Position numbers and translations under genes: made by a program | In this document: positions 1 through 7,536 of the stretch, one piece after another | Numbering within the stretch: position 1 is the first letter of the stretch | How the letters are laid out: each line of letters opens with the position of its first letter | The notes under the pieces: generated by a model | Databases searched by the model: none | What the model saw: only the letters and a program-made list of their open reading frames with translations | What the model was told of the DNA's origin: nothing | Source: an uncultured Selenomonas sp. | Lineage (GTDB): Bacteria; Bacillota; Negativicutes; Selenomonadales; Selenomonadaceae | Length of the DNA: 50,504 bases | Assembly (NCBI GenBank): GCA_900552565.1 | Contig: USAK01000011.1 | Coordinates: 1-50,504 of the forward strand | Reading direction: 5' to 3'

Positions 1-55
1 GAGCAGGGGACTGAAAATCCCCGTGTCAGTGGTTCGATTCCGCTCTGAGGCACCA
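1..55 (+). tRNA. tRNA-Phe(GAA), 3' part
   Basis: The window opens inside a tRNA. The anticodon arm is visible with loop CTGAAAA (anticodon GAA, Phe), followed by the variable loop, a T arm with loop TTCGATT, the 3' acceptor strand and an encoded CCA at 53-55. The 5' half (acceptor strand and D arm) lies outside the window. Confidence 0.9.
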
Positions 56-66
56 CTTGACATCAT

Positions 67-87
67 GCCCGCTTCGCGGGCTTTTTT
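67..87 (+). terminator. Rho-independent terminator after tRNA-Phe
   Basis: A GC-rich hairpin (GCCCGC/GCGGGC) is followed directly by a run of six T. It ends the upstream tRNA transcript. Confidence 0.85.
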
Positions 88-103
88 CGTAATAGAATAT
101 TTT

Positions 104-186
104 GCTGAGAGGGAGTAGCTCTTAAGGCACAAGTCAACATACTGGCAGACACTGCCTGGCTTGTGAATTGACACGGCAAATGTCAA
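104..186 (+). promoter_or_regulatory. yybP-ykoY (Mn2+) riboswitch
   Basis: The segment holds the two hallmark conserved stretches of the yybP-ykoY aptamer: GGGAGTAGC near 111-119 and GTCAACATACTGG near 133-145, then CCTGG and a TTGACACGG closing strand. In known members Mn2+ docks the two conserved loops. The adjacent expression platform is a strong terminator (187-236). The downstream gene is a GDT1/UPF0016 cation exporter, a classic target, so Mn2+ binding probably allows readthrough into the exporter. Confidence 0.88.
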
Positions 187-236
187 AGCGAGACTTTCGG
201 TACAGTTCATCCTGTGCCGAAGTCTCGCTTTTTTTA
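187..236 (+). terminator. Riboswitch-controlled intrinsic terminator
   Basis: A long hairpin (about 18 pairs; arms 187-205 and 212-229) is followed by seven T. It sits between the Mn2+ aptamer and the exporter start, the expected place for the riboswitch expression platform. Confidence 0.85.
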
Positions 237-293
237 TATATGTGTATGTATCTTATCATTGTGGAGCAGGATTCAGGAGGGTTTTAGCGTTTT

Positions 294-872
294 ATGGAAG
301 CATTTTGGGCATCGTTCCTTGTGGTCTTTTTGGCCGAACTCGGGGATAAGACACAGCTGATTGTCATGGCCTTTGCGGTCAAGTACAATTGGAGGTCGGT
401 ATTTTTGGGCATGACGCTGGGGATATTCGTCGTGCATTCGCTGGCCGTGGCTATTGGCTCGCTGGCAGGTGAGCTCATACCGGTGCATCTCATGACCATC
501 ATTGCCTCGTGCCTGTTCATCGGTTTTGGTGTCTGGACACTGCGCGGTGACGACGAGGGAGAGGATGAAGATGAAGCGACGAAATCATCGCGTTTTGGTC
601 CGCTGCTGACGGTTGCCATGACTTTCATCATCGGGGAAATGGGCGACAAGACGCAGTTCGCGGCGATGACGATGGCCACACAGTATGAATCGTGGTGGCT
701 CGTTCTTTGCGGCGCGGTCCTTGGCATGGTGCTGGCCGACAGCCTCGGCATCATCGCGGGGACTTTCCTGCACCGCAGGCTGCCGGCAAAGAAGATGCGC
801 TACCTCTCAGCCGGGATTTTCCTGTTATTTGGCGTGGCCGGCCTTCTGGAAAGTGTCTTTCAAAATATATAA
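294..872 (+). CDS. GDT1/UPF0016 (TMEM165-family) Mn2+ exporter
   Basis: This 192-residue membrane protein has the family's internal duplication: two copies of the signature E-x-G-D-K-T (ELGDKT at 15-20 and EMGDKT at 115-120), each in a hydrophobic helix and separated by an acidic cytoplasmic loop (about residues 85-97). Family members export Mn2+ (and in eukaryotes also exchange Ca2+), with the two motifs forming the ion path. It should act in the inner membrane to relieve manganese excess. AGGAGG at 275-280 precedes the ATG. The upstream yybP-ykoY riboswitch independently supports a manganese role. Length is normal for a two-repeat member. Confidence 0.88.
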   Translation: MEAFWASFLVVFLAELGDKTQLIVMAFAVKYNWRSVFLGMTLGIFVVHSLAVAIGSLAGELIPVHLMTIIASCLFIGFGVWTLRGDDEGEDEDEATKSSRFGPLLTVAMTFIIGEMGDKTQFAAMTMATQYESWWLVLCGAVLGMVLADSLGIIAGTFLHRRLPAKKMRYLSAGIFLLFGVAGLLESVFQNI

Positions 873-888
873 GAGCAGGACCTTTTCC

Positions 889-916
889 TTGTATTTTCCA
901 GATTGTGATGTATAAT
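889..916 (+). promoter_or_regulatory. Sigma70-type promoter for the DedA gene
   Basis: TTGTAT (889-894), a 16-bp spacer and TATAAT (911-916) lie about 100 bp before the dedA-like start. Confidence 0.6.
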
Positions 917-931
917 TGGGATTAGTAAGAA

Positions 932-955
932 GCATGGTCATAGGCCATGCTTTTG
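932..955 (+). terminator. Small hairpin in the DedA leader
   Basis: GCATGG/CCATGC form a short stem (932-950) followed by TTTT. It lies just after the 889-916 promoter and could be a weak attenuator or the terminator of readthrough from the exporter. Confidence 0.35.
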
Positions 956-1016
956 TAAACGATAATTTGTCTATGATATGATTTCATCAATCACTTAGAA
1001 AGGAAGACTTGCAAGT

Positions 1017-1631
1017 ATGGAACAGTTTTCGACGATGTTCTTGGAGTTCATTGCTTCTTGGGGGTATTTTGCCATTGCCATCCTCATGGCAGCGGAGAAT
1101 GCCTGCATCCCGGTGCCAAGTGAACTCATCCTCGGATTTGCAGGTTATCTGATTTTCTCGGGCCAGCTGACGTTTGCCGGCGCTCTGACGGCCGGCATGA
1201 TTGGCGGCATGGCAGGTTCTATCTTTGCCTATCTCGTCGGCCATTATGGCGGCCGCAGATTCGTGGATACGTACGGCCATTACTTCTTCATCAAGAAGTC
1301 GCATGTCGATGTCGCACAGCACTGGTTCGATAAATACGGCCTCAAGGCCGTGTTCTTCAGCCGCATGCTGCCGGTCGTGCGCACGTTCATTTCGCTGCCG
1401 GCTGGCTTTGCCCATGTCGACATGAAGAAGTTCTTGTTGCTGACGTTTGCCGGTGCCCTGCCTTGGACGGCGCTGATTCTCTACGCCGGCATGATGCTCG
1501 GTGAGAGCTGGAAGGTCCTTACGCAGATTGGCCACGAGGCCAGCATCGTGTTTGTCGTGATGGCAGCCCTGGTCATCGGCGTGCTCTACATCCGTTACAA
1601 ACGTAAAAAAAAACGCTCAGGAAAGTATTGA
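1017..1631 (+). CDS. DedA/SNARE-associated family membrane protein
   Basis: The 204-residue protein has the DedA fold: an N-terminal amphipathic/re-entrant segment, a conserved E-N-xx-P-x-P-S-E-L region near residues 26-36 (ENACIPVPSEL), a FFSRMLPVVRTF-like segment near 115-126 with the family's conserved arginines, several membrane helices, and a basic cytoplasmic tail. Family members support membrane homeostasis and proton-motive force, and some recycle undecaprenyl phosphate or phospholipids across the membrane. The start has AGGAAG 10 bases upstream. It is a single gene with its own promoter and a shared terminator with the convergent transporter. The substrate cannot be told from sequence. 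Confidence 0.88.
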   Translation: MEQFSTMFLEFIASWGYFAIAILMAAENACIPVPSELILGFAGYLIFSGQLTFAGALTAGMIGGMAGSIFAYLVGHYGGRRFVDTYGHYFFIKKSHVDVAQHWFDKYGLKAVFFSRMLPVVRTFISLPAGFAHVDMKKFLLLTFAGALPWTALILYAGMMLGESWKVLTQIGHEASIVFVVMAALVIGVLYIRYKRKKKRSGKY

Positions 1632-1650
1632 CGCTGACTGAGTGCTCATA

Positions 1651-1690
1651 AAAAAGCCTTTCCCATATTTGCTGTGGGAAAGGCTTTTTT
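1651..1690. terminator. Bidirectional terminator between convergent genes
   Basis: AAGCCTTTCCCA and TGGGAAAGGCTT form a perfect stem flanked by an A-run on the left and a T-run on the right, so it can end transcripts from both the DedA gene and the minus-strand AEC gene. Confidence 0.9.
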
Positions 1691-1707
1691 GACCGTATGA
1701 AATCTTT

Positions 1708-2661
1708 TTAACGCAGAAAGAAGAAGAGTGCGGGGAAGATGGCCAGCAGGAAAGCGCCGGTCGTGATGACAAAAGAGGAGACGGCGAGGTCTGTGGTCAG
1801 ATTGTAAAGCCTTGAGGTCAGCACGGCATTGATGGCCGTCGGGCAGAACGCGCAGATGAGCAGCGTGCCCTGTACGACCGGGTCGTCGACAAAGAGATAA
1901 ATGAGAATGCCGAAGACAACCGGTGTGATGATGAAGCGCAGGGCCGTCAGGGAGCGGACCTTATGCGCATAGCGGCGGACCTGATGGAAGTCGATGAGGA
2001 AGCCGACGGGCAGCATGGCAATCCACGCGCCGATGTGCACGAGACTCTGGAAAATCGGCGCGAGTGCTGCCGGACGAGCCACGCCAAAGGCATTTAAGAG
2101 AAGGCCTGCGGCCATGCCGACGAGGCTCATCTGGTTCAGCGAGAAGAACATGTCGCAGAAGCTGCGCAGGCGGTTGGTCTTGCGGATGGTGTGGGTGTGC
2201 TTCATATAACAGTACTGTGCCATCGGGAAGATGACGAGCACGAGCAGCACGTTCTGGCACGTGCCGATGAGCTGTGTGTAGGCAAAGCCCTGTTCATCGT
2301 AAAGGATAAAGGCGCAGACGCCGCCGAGTGTGCCGAGATTGGCGAGCATGGCGCTCGCGATATAGGCGCCGCGGTCGAGCCAGCTAGAAAAATTTCGCAC
2401 AAAGAACAGCGTGCCGATAGCTCCGGGGATGAGCACGAGCAGGAAGCCGAATATCGGGACCGTGATGAGATTCCCCGAGATGGGCAGCACCCAGAAACTC
2501 AACAGAGACAGGATGGTGTAAATGCAGACGACATTGAAGCGGATGAGTTTATTGATGGCCTCACCGGAAACAAGGCTGCGCTGGTGCAGATAATAGCCGA
2601 CAGACAGCGGTGCGATGAGGTCCGTCAGGACAAAAATCAGCCGCAGGTTTGTATTGTCCAT
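1708..2661 (-). CDS. AEC-family (auxin efflux carrier-like) permease
   Basis: A 317-residue, very hydrophobic protein with about ten membrane helices in two bundles, typical of AEC transporters in length and pattern. Bacterial relatives export or exchange organic acids such as malate or malonate, or amino-acid derivatives; the substrate is not predictable here. An in-frame extension to 2712 exists, but AGAAAGAAGTG lies just before the ATG at 2661 and would be inside the longer version, so 2661 is preferred. It is divergent from the EamA gene; the shared intergenic region has a palindrome and a tandem repeat that could be operators. Confidence 0.82.
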   Translation of the reverse strand: MDNTNLRLIFVLTDLIAPLSVGYYLHQRSLVSGEAINKLIRFNVVCIYTILSLLSFWVLPISGNLITVPIFGFLLVLIPGAIGTLFFVRNFSSWLDRGAYIASAMLANLGTLGGVCAFILYDEQGFAYTQLIGTCQNVLLVLVIFPMAQYCYMKHTHTIRKTNRLRSFCDMFFSLNQMSLVGMAAGLLLNAFGVARPAALAPIFQSLVHIGAWIAMLPVGFLIDFHQVRRYAHKVRSLTALRFIITPVVFGILIYLFVDDPVVQGTLLICAFCPTAINAVLTSRLYNLTTDLAVSSFVITTGAFLLAIFPALFFFLR

Positions 2662-2691
2662 ACGTTCACTTCTTTCTGACATAAGAAAATG

Positions 2692-2711
2692 TGATATATT
2701 GGTATATATCA
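2692..2711. promoter_or_regulatory. 8-bp-arm palindrome in AEC/EamA intergenic region
   Basis: TGATATAT and ATATATCA are perfect inverted arms around TGGT, just upstream of the AEC start. It is a candidate operator; no cognate regulator is adjacent. Confidence 0.4.
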
Positions 2712-2795
2712 TGGCTTCATCCTATCACTTTTGTGGTATGATGTAAATCGGTGTTAATATCATAGTTACTATCATGGCAGATACTGAGATATAAG

Positions 2796-2825
2796 AATAT
2801 CGGAATATCTAATATCGGAATATCT
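2796..2825. repeat. Perfect 15-bp tandem repeat upstream of EamA gene
   Basis: AATATCGGAATATCT occurs twice head-to-tail (2796-2810 and 2811-2825), ending about 8 bp before the Shine-Dalgarno of the EamA gene. It may be a double operator or a slippage-prone repeat altering promoter or leader spacing. Confidence 0.6.
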
Positions 2826-2846
2826 ATAGAAAGAAGGAGGGATATC

Positions 2847-3761
2847 TTGCGTAATCTTCTGCTGGGCTCCTTTTTCCTGTCGCTGGCCGGCAGTATCTGG
2901 GGCGGCATGTTTATCGCGGTGCGTCTGTCTATTTTTACGATTCCGCCGGTGCCGCTCGTCTGGATGCGCTATGGCACGGCGCTTGTCGCCCTGATTTTCC
3001 TGATGCTTGTCACGCACAGCCCGTGGCATATCGAACGCAAAGACTGGAAACTGCTCATTGCTTCGGCCCTGACGGGGCAGGTCGCTTCGATTGTCACGCA
3101 GGAGACGGGCACGATGCTGACGTCGGCGCAGACGGGCTCGGTCATCACGGCGGCGACACCTGCCTTTATGGTGGTCTTTGGCTGCTGGCTGCTGCAGGAA
3201 AAATTGACGGCCGGACGCATTGCCTCGGTCATCCTCGCCACTGTCGGTGTGTTCTTTATCGTCTTTGACCCCGATAATTTTCAGGTCAATGCACTTGGCG
3301 GCCTGTCGCTGACCGTGGCGGCGGTGACGTGGGCGCTGATGTCGGTGCTTTTGAAATTCCTTTCGAAGTACTCCGTCATTACGATCACTTTTTATTCCGT
3401 GCTTATCGCGTTTCTCGTACTCGCGCCGTATGGTGCTTACTGGCTCGCGACGGCCGCCGACTACGAGGCCATGGCCGCACCGACGGTCTGGGGCTCGGTG
3501 CTCTACCTCGGCTTCATCTCGACGACGGCGGGCTTCTGTCTCTGGAACAAGGGACTTCTCTATATGGATGCATCGATTGCGGGGCTTTTCATGTTCTTTC
3601 AGCCGATTGTCGGGACGTTCCTCGGCTGGCTGCTGCTCGGCGAGCCGGTGACGCTCTATTTCTGGCTCGGGTTTACGCTCATTGCGGCCGGCGTCGTGCT
3701 CGCGCTGCGCGGCGGCAATACGACGGCGGCGGAAAAAATCGCGCGGAGCCACGGGGCCTGA
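2847..3761 (+). CDS. EamA/DMT-superfamily transporter
   Basis: A 304-residue protein with ten predicted membrane helices arranged as two EamA repeats. An early W-G sequence (SIWGGMFIAVR) and the second-repeat region with a conserved F-x-P-x-x-G (FFQPIVGTFLGWLLLGE near 250-267) are typical of drug/metabolite exporters such as RhaT/YdcZ relatives. It acts in the inner membrane, probably exporting amino acids or metabolites. The start is TTG at 2847, supported by AAGGAGG six bases upstream. No terminator is obvious before the rpsF promoter. Confidence 0.85.
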   Translation: MRNLLLGSFFLSLAGSIWGGMFIAVRLSIFTIPPVPLVWMRYGTALVALIFLMLVTHSPWHIERKDWKLLIASALTGQVASIVTQETGTMLTSAQTGSVITAATPAFMVVFGCWLLQEKLTAGRIASVILATVGVFFIVFDPDNFQVNALGGLSLTVAAVTWALMSVLLKFLSKYSVITITFYSVLIAFLVLAPYGAYWLATAADYEAMAAPTVWGSVLYLGFISTTAGFCLWNKGLLYMDASIAGLFMFFQPIVGTFLGWLLLGEPVTLYFWLGFTLIAAGVVLALRGGNTTAAEKIARSHGA

Positions 3762-3790
3762 AGATAAGCCGCTGGAAGCTGAGATTTTCC

Positions 3791-3819
3791 TTGCATTCAG
3801 GTCCTTTTCGTGGTATACT
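3791..3819 (+). promoter_or_regulatory. Promoter of the rpsF-ssb-rpsR operon
   Basis: TTGCAT (3791-3796), 17 bp, TATACT (3814-3819). It lies about 80 bp before rpsF, leaving a leader with a small hairpin (3854-3873). Confidence 0.7.
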
Positions 3820-3853
3820 TGTTTAGTCGCTGAAAAAGCGAAGGAATAACTCT

Positions 3854-3873
3854 GCTCCTCATCGTAGGGGAGC
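3854..3873 (+). promoter_or_regulatory. Hairpin in rpsF leader
   Basis: GCTCC/GGAGC arms form a short stem before the Shine-Dalgarno. S6:S18 autoregulatory leaders occur at this place in many bacteria, but the diagnostic bulge is not recognised here, so regulation is only a possibility. Confidence 0.3.
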
Positions 3874-3899
3874 CAAAGACCAAAGAGGGAGGTGATTTC

Positions 3900-4187
3900 G
3901 TGAGAAAGTACGAAGTCATATTTATCGTGAAACCGATGGAAGAGGATGCAACGAACGCTGTCATCGAAAAGTTCAGCAACCTGATCCAGAACAACGGTGG
4001 TACCATCGATAAAGAAGATCGCTGGGGCAAGAAGCGTCTTGCTTATGAGATCAAAGACTGCACGGAAGGTTACTACTGCCTGTTCGACGTTACGTGTGAA
4101 CCGGCCTGCGTTGCTGAGTGCGACCGTGTCATGAAGATTACGGACGAACTCCTCAAGCACATGATCGTCAAATCCGACGAGGAGTAA
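3900..4187 (+). CDS. rpsF: Small ribosomal subunit protein bS6
   Basis: The 95-residue product starts MRKYEVIFIVKP and contains the bS6 core, including DRWGKKRLAYEI near 39-50. bS6 pairs with bS18 on the platform of the 30S subunit. The start is GTG at 3900 with GGGAGGTG just before it. Gene order rpsF-ssb-rpsR is the standard one in Firmicutes and many other bacteria, and all three are read from the promoter at 3791-3819. The acidic tail ends SDEE. Confidence 0.97.
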   Translation: MRKYEVIFIVKPMEEDATNAVIEKFSNLIQNNGGTIDKEDRWGKKRLAYEIKDCTEGYYCLFDVTCEPACVAECDRVMKITDELLKHMIVKSDEE

Positions 4188-4246
4188 GATTCAAGCATTC
4201 TTTTTAAGATGTACTACACCATTTGGGTGTCAGGGAGGCATACCTC

Positions 4247-4696
4247 ATGAACAAGGCAATACTGATTGGACGTCTGACTCGTGATCCTGAGGTCCGTTAT
4301 ACGCAGTCTGGTGTGGCTGTTTGCACATTCACACTGGCCGTTGACCGTCGTTTCGCTCGCAGAGATGCCAACGATGGCCAGCCAACGGCGGATTTCATTC
4401 CTATTGTTGCATGGCGCAAGCTTGCTGAGATCTGTGGTAACAATCTGATCAAAGGCCGCCGTATCATGGTCGAAGGACGCATCCAGGTAAGAAGTTACGA
4501 AGCACAGGACGGTTCGAAGCGTTATGTGACGGAAATCGTAGCTGATGAGATTGAGTTCCTCGATTCGAAGGGCTCAGTTCCGCATGAAGGCGGCTTTACC
4601 GGTGCTCCGGCTCCGGCACAGGCTGCCCCGCAGCAGAAGCCAAGCGATGCCGGCAATTTTGGTCCGTCTATCCCTGATGAAGAAATCCCATTTTAA
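4247..4696 (+). CDS. ssb: Single-stranded DNA-binding protein
   Basis: The 149-residue protein begins MNKAILIGRLTRDPE, has the complete OB fold (about residues 1-108), a Gly/Pro/Gln-rich linker, and the conserved C-terminal acidic tip IPDEEIPF that recruits repair and replication partners. It acts as a homotetramer on ssDNA. A longer in-frame start at 4223 exists, but AGGGAGG at 4232-4238 is correctly spaced for ATG 4247. It lies between rpsF and rpsR in one operon. Confidence 0.97.
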   Translation: MNKAILIGRLTRDPEVRYTQSGVAVCTFTLAVDRRFARRDANDGQPTADFIPIVAWRKLAEICGNNLIKGRRIMVEGRIQVRSYEAQDGSKRYVTEIVADEIEFLDSKGSVPHEGGFTGAPAPAQAAPQQKPSDAGNFGPSIPDEEIPF

Positions 4697-4717
4697 GACT
4701 GGAGGGGAATTACTTTG

Positions 4718-4948
4718 ATGAGACGTGACAGAGGCAGAAGACCTCGTAGAAAGGTCTGCTCGTTCTGCGTAGACAAGGTTGATCATATCGACTATAAAGA
4801 CGTTGCAAAACTGCGCCGCTTCGTTACGGAGCGTGGCAAGATTTTACCGCGTCGTATCTCCGGCAACTGCGCTAAACATCAGCGTCAGGTGACGGTTGCA
4901 ATCAAACGCGCACGCAATATCGCACTGCTGCCGTTTACTGCAGAATAA
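4718..4948 (+). CDS. rpsR: Small ribosomal subunit protein bS18
   Basis: The 76-residue basic protein has the bS18 signature: a CSFC pair near the N-terminus, then [22 protein letters not shown] and [21 protein letters not shown]. It binds the 30S platform next to bS6. A TTG one codon upstream (4715) is also possible; GGAGGG at 4701-4706 does not decide between them, and ATG is chosen. It is the last gene of the operon and is followed by a strong terminator. Confidence 0.97.
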   Translation: MRRDRGRRPRRKVCSFCVDKVDHIDYKDVAKLRRFVTERGKILPRRISGNCAKHQRQVTVAIKRARNIALLPFTAE

Positions 4949-4958
4949 TGAGGAAAGG

Positions 4959-4987
4959 GCGCTGTACTTCGGTACAGCGCTTTTTTT
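4959..4987 (+). terminator. Terminator of rpsF-ssb-rpsR
   Basis: GCGCTGTAC-TTCG-GTACAGCGC is a perfect 9-bp stem with a TTCG tetraloop and seven T. Confidence 0.95.
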
Positions 4988-5040
4988 GCATTTTGGCATC
5001 ATAATGAATCAAAAAATGAATCTGGGAAAGAGGTGTTATC

Positions 5041-6600
5041 ATGCATAGGCGCATCGAAAGTGCCATGACGATGCTGACGGACCCGCGTCATTTCAAACTG
5101 CGCTTATTTATCGAAGGAAATATCATCGGCGTGGCGACCGGTATGGTCATCGCGCTGTTCCGTTATCTGCTGGAATTATCCGAAGAGGCTCTGCCCGTTC
5201 TCTACCGCTGGCTGCCTGACCACATTCTCTGGATTCCTGTCTGGTTTGCACTGCTCGCGGTCTGTGCGTACATCCTCTATCGCATTGTCAGGAAGGACGG
5301 CATGACATCGGGCTCGGGGATCCCGCAGATTAAGGGCATCCTGCTTGGCGAGATGGACATGAACTGGGCGCGTGTGCTCGTACTGAAATTCACGGGCGCC
5401 GTGCTCGGCATCGGCGCGGGCATGTCTCTTGGCCGTGAGGGCCCAAGCGTGCAGCTCGGCGCCTGCCTCGGGCAGGGCCTCGGCCGTCTCACGCACCGTT
5501 CGTATGCCGAGAGCCACTATCTTTTGACGGCCGGCGCCGGTGCCGGCCTCGCAGCTGCTTTTAATGCGCCGCTGGCCGGCGTGATGTTCTGCTTGGAAGA
5601 GCTCACGAAGAATTTCTCAGCGTTCGTACTCATGGGCGCGATATCTGCCGCCGTGACAGCTACGACGGTCACGCAGTATTTCTTTGGCATGGAGCCGGTC
5701 TTTCATATGGGCGTGGTGCCAGTCATCGATACGGGCAGCATGTACGTGCTGCTCATCGCCCTCGGCGCATTTGTCGGACTTTTGGGGCTGGCCTTCAACC
5801 CGATGCTCACGCGTTCGCAGGATTTCTACAAAAAGCTGCCGGCCAAGGTCCGTCCTTTGCTGCCGCTCTTTTGTGCGGGGCTTGTCGGCTTCATTCTGCC
5901 GCAGATTCTCGGCGGCGGCAGCCGTCTTGTTGACTCGCTGGTCGTGACGAATTATACGCTCATTTTCCTCATCGTGCTTTTGGCCGGCAAATTCCTCTTC
6001 ACGATGATCTGCTTTGGCTCGGGCGTGCCCGGCGGCATCTTCCTGCCGATGCTCGTTCTCGGCTCGGTCGGCGGTGCGATTTTTGCCAAAATCGTGATTT
6101 TCCTCGGCGTCATGCCGGAGCTCTTTGCCGTCAACTGCATCGTTTTTGGCATGGCCGCGTATTTTTCGGCCGTCGTCAAATCGCCGATTACGGGCAGCAT
6201 CCTGATTATGGAGATGACGGGTTCGTTTGAGCACATGCTCGCGCTGATTATCGTCTCGATGACGGCATATCTCGTCGCAGACCTGACGGGCGGGGAGCCT
6301 GTCTACGACATGCTGCTCGCGCGCAGCCTCGCCGTGCGTCAGAAAATCGCGAGCCGCATCCGTCACCGCCGCATCCTCATCGAGCTCTCCGTCGGTGTTA
6401 ATTCGGCCCTCGCGGATGCCACGATTGCCGAAATCAGCTGGCCATCCGAGGCGGTCATCGTCAATGTGCGCCGCGGCTCTGAGGAGCTTGCCCCCAAGGA
6501 CGACCTCCGGCTGCAGTCCGGCGATGCCCTGTTTGTCCTGACCGATACGGGAGATACCGCGGCCCTGCAGGCTTTGGCCGCAGAACATCCCGACCAATAA
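5041..6600 (+). CDS. ClC-family chloride/proton antiporter with C-terminal TrkA_C domain
   Basis: The 519-residue protein has the ClC selectivity signatures GSGIP (91-95), GREGP (131-135) and GSGVPGGIF (326-334). E133 matches the external gating glutamate and the LEEL pair at 185-188 matches the internal proton glutamate of E. coli ClC, so it is predicted to be a Cl-/H+ exchanger rather than a passive channel. The last about 75 residues (SVGVNSALADATIAEI to the end) resemble a TrkA_C/RCK_C ligand-binding domain, as in some bacterial ClCs. ATG 5041 has AAGAGGTG upstream. It probably serves acid resistance or volume control. It is a single-gene unit. Confidence 0.9.
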   Translation: MHRRIESAMTMLTDPRHFKLRLFIEGNIIGVATGMVIALFRYLLELSEEALPVLYRWLPDHILWIPVWFALLAVCAYILYRIVRKDGMTSGSGIPQIKGILLGEMDMNWARVLVLKFTGAVLGIGAGMSLGREGPSVQLGACLGQGLGRLTHRSYAESHYLLTAGAGAGLAAAFNAPLAGVMFCLEELTKNFSAFVLMGAISAAVTATTVTQYFFGMEPVFHMGVVPVIDTGSMYVLLIALGAFVGLLGLAFNPMLTRSQDFYKKLPAKVRPLLPLFCAGLVGFILPQILGGGSRLVDSLVVTNYTLIFLIVLLAGKFLFTMICFGSGVPGGIFLPMLVLGSVGGAIFAKIVIFLGVMPELFAVNCIVFGMAAYFSAVVKSPITGSILIMEMTGSFEHMLALIIVSMTAYLVADLTGGEPVYDMLLARSLAVRQKIASRIRHRRILIELSVGVNSALADATIAEISWPSEAVIVNVRRGSEELAPKDDLRLQSGDALFVLTDTGDTAALQALAAEHPDQ

Positions 6601-6682
6601 GATATCCGATGAACGAAAGACACAAAATCCTGCGTTTTTTTACGATTTTCTTGTATGATTGAGAGATTCTTTGCAAAAGGAC

Positions 6683-6711
6683 TTGATAATTCTTTTCGTA
6701 TCTAGTACAAT
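6683..6711 (+). promoter_or_regulatory. Promoter of the DeoR/LtaS-like operon
   Basis: TTGATA (6683-6688), 17 bp, TACAAT (6706-6711), about 58 bp before the regulator start. Confidence 0.7.
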
Positions 6712-6768
6712 AATCGTACAACAAGAACAAACAATACATGCAAGTAAGGTGTTTTAGGAGTGAGAGAT

Positions 6769-7536
6769 ATGTTTTTGGAAGAACGTCAGGATATTATCCT
6801 GAGCATGCTGGCACGCGACGGCAAAGTACGCGTCCGTGACCTCAGCGAGAAATTTAAAGTTACAGAAGACTGCATCCGCAAGGACCTCGGTGCCCTTGAG
6901 AAGCGCGGCAAGCTCAAACGTACATATGGCGGCGCAGTCCGCATCCGCGAGAACAGCCATATGGTCGAAGTCAGCAAGCACCGCAACACGGATGTTGAAG
7001 CTAAGCAGCGCATCGCGCAGGCCGCTGTTAAACTCATCCATGAGAAGGACATGGTTTTCCTCGACATTTCGACGAGCAACCTCGCCATTGCGGAACTCCT
7101 CGTCAAGATGGAACTGGAAGTCACGGTCGTTACGAACATGATTGATATCCTCGTCGTGCTCGCACGCAACCCGAAAATCCGCGTAATCTTTGCCGGCGGT
7201 AAGATCAACAAGAGCCGCGACGGTTTCTGGGGCGGCATGACGCTTGACTTCATCTCGCGACTCAAACCGGACATTGCCTTTGTCGGTGCAGTCGGCGTCG
7301 ATGTCAAGGAAAACAGCGTCTCGACGTACGATATCGATGACGGCATCAACAAGGCTGCCATCATCCGCCACAGCAAGAAGGCCTATGTCGTTGCTGAAGC
7401 ACGCAAGCTCAGCACGGATGGCAACTACAACTACACGACGCTCGACACGCTGTCGGGTCTCATCACGGACTCGGAACCGGCTCCTGACATCCGCGCAGCT
7501 GCAGATTCCTACGGTGTGGAGATCATCCTGCCATGA
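6769..7536 (+). CDS. DeoR/GlpR-family transcriptional regulator
   Basis: The 255-residue protein has an N-terminal winged helix (about 3-58; ERQDIILSML, then VTEDCIRKDLGALEKRG and YGGA) and a C-terminal DeoR sensor domain of the ribose-5-phosphate isomerase-like fold (about 75-235). Family members usually repress sugar catabolic genes and sense phosphorylated sugars. The usual S-xxTxR recognition-helix pattern is altered to VTEDCIRKDL. A GTG at 6760 overlaps the AGGAG at 6756-6760, so ATG 6769 is the better start. The stop overlaps the start of the LtaS-like gene by 4 bp, so the two are translationally coupled, an unusual pairing. Confidence 0.88.
   Translation: MFLEERQDIILSMLARDGKVRVRDLSEKFKVTEDCIRKDLGALEKRGKLKRTYGGAVRIRENSHMVEVSKHRNTDVEAKQRIAQAAVKLIHEKDMVFLDISTSNLAIAELLVKMELEVTVVTNMIDILVVLARNPKIRVIFAGGKINKSRDGFWGGMTLDFISRLKPDIAFVGAVGVDVKENSVSTYDIDDGINKAAIIRHSKKAYVVAEARKLSTDGNYNYTTLDTLSGLITDSEPAPDIRAAADSYGVEIILP

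Noticed and set aside
3820..3899. S6:S18 autoregulatory leader
   Set aside because: A small hairpin is present, but the diagnostic bulge of the known motif was not recognised; kept only as a low-confidence hairpin.
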